Of a stretch of DNA of 22,850 nt, positions 20,564-22,850 are shown one piece after another. Position 1 is the first letter of the stretch, and the number at the start of each line of letters is the position of its first letter. Both the position numbers and the translations under genes were made by a program. Under the pieces are notes generated by a model. The model worked only from the letters and a program-made list of their open reading frames with translations. It searched no databases and was not told where the DNA came from. Source of the stretch: Amanita rubescens (Eukaryota; Basidiomycota; Agaricomycetes; Agaricales; Amanitaceae); assembly GCA_015039365.1 (NCBI GenBank), contig WION01000719.1, positions 1 to 22,850 on the forward strand, written 5' to 3'.

Positions 20564-21892
20564 ATTTTGTATCAGTTGTCCAGCTAGACGGCCAGCCTGC
20601 TCGCCAAGTCCTATGGATTCGATCGGGGTGTTTGCGAGGAGTGCGGCTGGCCTTAATTGCGAAGCTTTTATATGGGCGCATGGGAGTCCGTGCGAAGCTA
20701 AATAAAACGGCCAACCAGCTCAGCACGATATCGGGCATTGCGTGACTCAAACGCGAGCTGGGTGTCCTTTAAATATATACCGAGTAGTAAGGGGCCGAAA
20801 CAAAAGCTGCAGATGTTTCGCTGTTCTTCTATGACCACGGATGTGATTTTCGCCAGAGAGCTTTAATCGACGCTTTTCGGTTCCGCTGCATCGGGGGTTG
20901 AAAAGAAGTACTCGACAGAGATCATCTTGCAACGGTGATGCTAAACCTCGGGAGCACAAGCCCAAATTTCGATCCCCAATTATAGTGGAAGTTCCTGTGG
21001 GATGAAACCACCGGACTTTTACGACACACAGAAAGCGTGACCCTCCAGCTGATTGCGCCTACTCAGAGCGGCGTCAATTCCTGGATACAATCTCCTTACG
21101 CATGGGTTAGTCTGGTCAGTGATTGAGACCGAAAATTTTATTGTTGCTTACTTGCAGTGATCTCAGCGCTTACCGCAGGGCGGTATCGTGTCATTGGCTT
21201 TGAGGGGACCCTACAGGTTCCACGCTGAATGAATGGATGACCTACATGTAGGCATCAGCTGCTAAGGAAGAAGAAAGAGCCTGTTGACGTGAACGAAGTA
21301 GTTTCCGGGGACATGGCACAAACAGGAAAGCAAATGAAGGCGGTGTACCGAAGTGTACCCACGAGACCTCGGGTTACACAGGCTCGTACGATGGCTCGTC
21401 ATTTAAACTAAGTGCAGAGCTCACAAAGACTCTTGATGGCGTCGAGCCACGGAGTGATCCTTACTATGCCAAATCAGCGCTTGATGTTGAACGAAGCATT
21501 CGAGGTTTTAGTTCCCGCTATCTTTCGATCGATCATTTGGCCATGGAGAGATGCAAAAGACGGCTGCGGACGTGCGCAGCGCACAGCCAGTGGTAACTCG
21601 GTCCGCGACAGCAGGCGCTGACATTGCATCAACATCAACATCATGATCAATTTCATTGCGCGTACAAATGCAGTATATATGAAAACAATATTGCTGCAAT
21701 AGATGTCCGTGTCCAAAGTCTAGTGAAGGTATTAAGAAGGATCATAAGCCTCCGAAAGGAAAGAACCGAAAAAAGGTTGGTATATCTACCAAAATGCTAA
21801 GGTACAATCAAAAAAGATCCTCCTCTGGAGATTGAGATAAGAATAAAAATGAAACCGTACATTATTTATATGAAGAACAGAATAATGATCCG
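20564..21892. other. 1.3-kb intergenic region upstream of permease
   Basis: It lies between the permease start and the stop of the next minus-strand gene. Open frames here are all 80 codons or shorter and unlike any family I know. It should contain the permease promoter (left part) and the 3' UTR of the right-hand gene. A 12-bp perfect palindrome (cctacatgtagg) lies at 21241-21252 and short atc/aac-rich repeats near 21628-21645. No tRNA or mobile element was recognised. Confidence 0.5.
20665..20673 (-). promoter_or_regulatory. Possible TATA box of the permease gene
   Basis: On the minus strand the sequence reads ATATAAAAG, about 100 bases upstream of the permease start codon at 20563. The match to a TATA element and the spacing are reasonable for a regulated fungal gene, but no transcript start is known. 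Confidence 0.35.
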
Positions 21893-22850
21893 TTATGACA
21901 GGACCAACAGGGTGATGGAAAGGGCCAGTACGGCACCGATGGAAAGCACTGCCGTGCGGCTTGACGCGAGCCGTGCCGCGGCTCCGTTCTCTGTTGATGA
22001 CGGGGTCATGCTCGAATTGGTAACGTTCGTTGGGGTGAGGATGGGTGTGTTTCCCACTGTCGAAGTCTGCTGAAAATCTAACATATACTGTGTCCCACTC
22101 GACTCTGCATAAATATCAACGGTCAGTTGCAGCCCAACGTCAGATACTTTCCCAGTGTAGAACTTGTACCCTGCTACAGGTGACAGGGAATTGTCCGGCG
22201 ACATCTGGACCGTTTGGTTGAGAACGGATGCATAAAGATGGATAGCATTGTCAAATGCGTTCATGTAGACCTGTGAAGGATTGAGTTCTTCTCGAATCTA
22301 TATGTTGTAAGTAACTTTGAAGAGAAATCAAGTTTGGGTACGTACGCCAGCAACAAGCGAATAGGTCCTGGTGTAGGTCAAGTTACCGACATCTCCACCA
22401 CCTCGAGCCACCGGGTTCGTGGTAAGGGTCAAATTTCCCATTGCAGGGACAAAAATGAGCTGATCCTGCTGAACCTGATATCCGCTGCCACCATTCTTAT
22501 ATAGCGTTGGTTGGGTTCCATTATTCTCGTTTACTTCGAACCAAAAGGTAGAGATCGAAACCGAGGAGTCGATGGGCACAACAAAGCTATACTTGATGAA
22601 AGTTATGTTCATGTAGTTTGTAACGGGAGACGTGTTGGCATTCATCTGAGTAGTCTGAGCGGGTTGTGCTGACTTAGAGCCGCGAGCACAATTGGCATCG
22701 TTTCCATAGTGATCACACCAGAACATGGTGACAACTCGGTTGTTGTTCACGGTGGCATCGACTGTTTGAATGAGCTAAAGCAACTGCATTTAGCAAAAAC
22801 CTGGGATCAGATTGAGTGACCTTACTCTGAAAGTGGCTGTGAACAGAAGT
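21893..22850 (-). CDS. Secreted, probably GPI-anchored protein (5' end missing)
   Basis: Three exons are visible on the minus strand: 22850-22826 (partial, frame entering at its second base), 22774-22346 and 22297-21893, with introns of 51 nt (gtaagg...gctttag) and 48 nt (gtacgt...atatag). The visible part is about 285 residues; the start and any signal peptide lie beyond the right edge. The sequence is rich in Asn, Thr and Ser with many N-glycosylation sequons (e.g. NITF, NGTQ, NLTL, NLTY, NQTV, NVTN) and beta-strand-like segments. The C-terminus has a small-residue/basic spacer (NGAAARLASSR) followed by a hydrophobic end (LSIGAVLALSITLLVLS) stopping at the chain end, the layout of a GPI-attachment signal. 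I do not recognise the family; a cell-surface or wall-associated role is inferred only from these features. Confidence 0.75.

Overview
The window looks like nuclear DNA of a filamentous basidiomycete, probably an Agaricomycete. Almost every recognisable gene is cut by many introns of about 46-62 nt with GT..AG borders and CTAAC/CTGAC-like branch sites, and the proteins (a Cdc4-type F-box/WD40 protein, a YAT-family amino acid permease, a Zn2Cys6 regulator with a fungal trans domain) are fungal. All exon models were built by eye from reading frame, splice sites and remembered family conservation. No transcript or database evidence was used.

Layout. 1-1826 holds no recognisable gene. 1827-3008 (-) encodes a disordered Pro/Ser/Arg-rich protein of unknown function. 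3009-6799 has scattered medium-sized ORFs that I cannot assign. 6800-10161 (-) is a 13-exon Zn2Cys6 transcription factor. It is divergent from a Cdc4/Pop1/Fbw7-type SCF ubiquitin-ligase receptor at about 10650-13644 (+).

From 13998 to 18204 lies a very compact block of five housekeeping genes: a PPIL1-type cyclophilin (-), D-aminoacyl-tRNA deacylase (+), SNU13 (-), a gamma-glutamylcyclotransferase-like protein (+) and proteasome subunit beta5/PRE2 (+). Gaps between coding regions here are 46, 16, 94 and 94 bp, so two promoters must be bidirectional and at least one convergent pair must share 3' UTR sequence. A 13-exon amino acid permease (18288-20563, -) follows after 83 bp, then a 1.3-kb intergenic stretch, then the 3' part of a secreted, probably GPI-anchored protein (21893-22850, -) whose start lies beyond the right edge.

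Functionally the genes do not form a pathway. Loose themes are protein turnover (Cdc4, proteasome beta5), the spliceosome (PPIL1, SNU13), translation quality control (DTD) and amino acid or glutathione metabolism (permease, GGCT). I found no CRISPR array, intact transposon, rRNA or convincing tRNA. The points of most interest are gene structure: a likely GC-AG intron in the transcription factor and a possible one in DTD, a 19-nt micro-exon, several frame-preserving stop-free introns, and unusually short shared promoters. I did not find a clearly new biological system.
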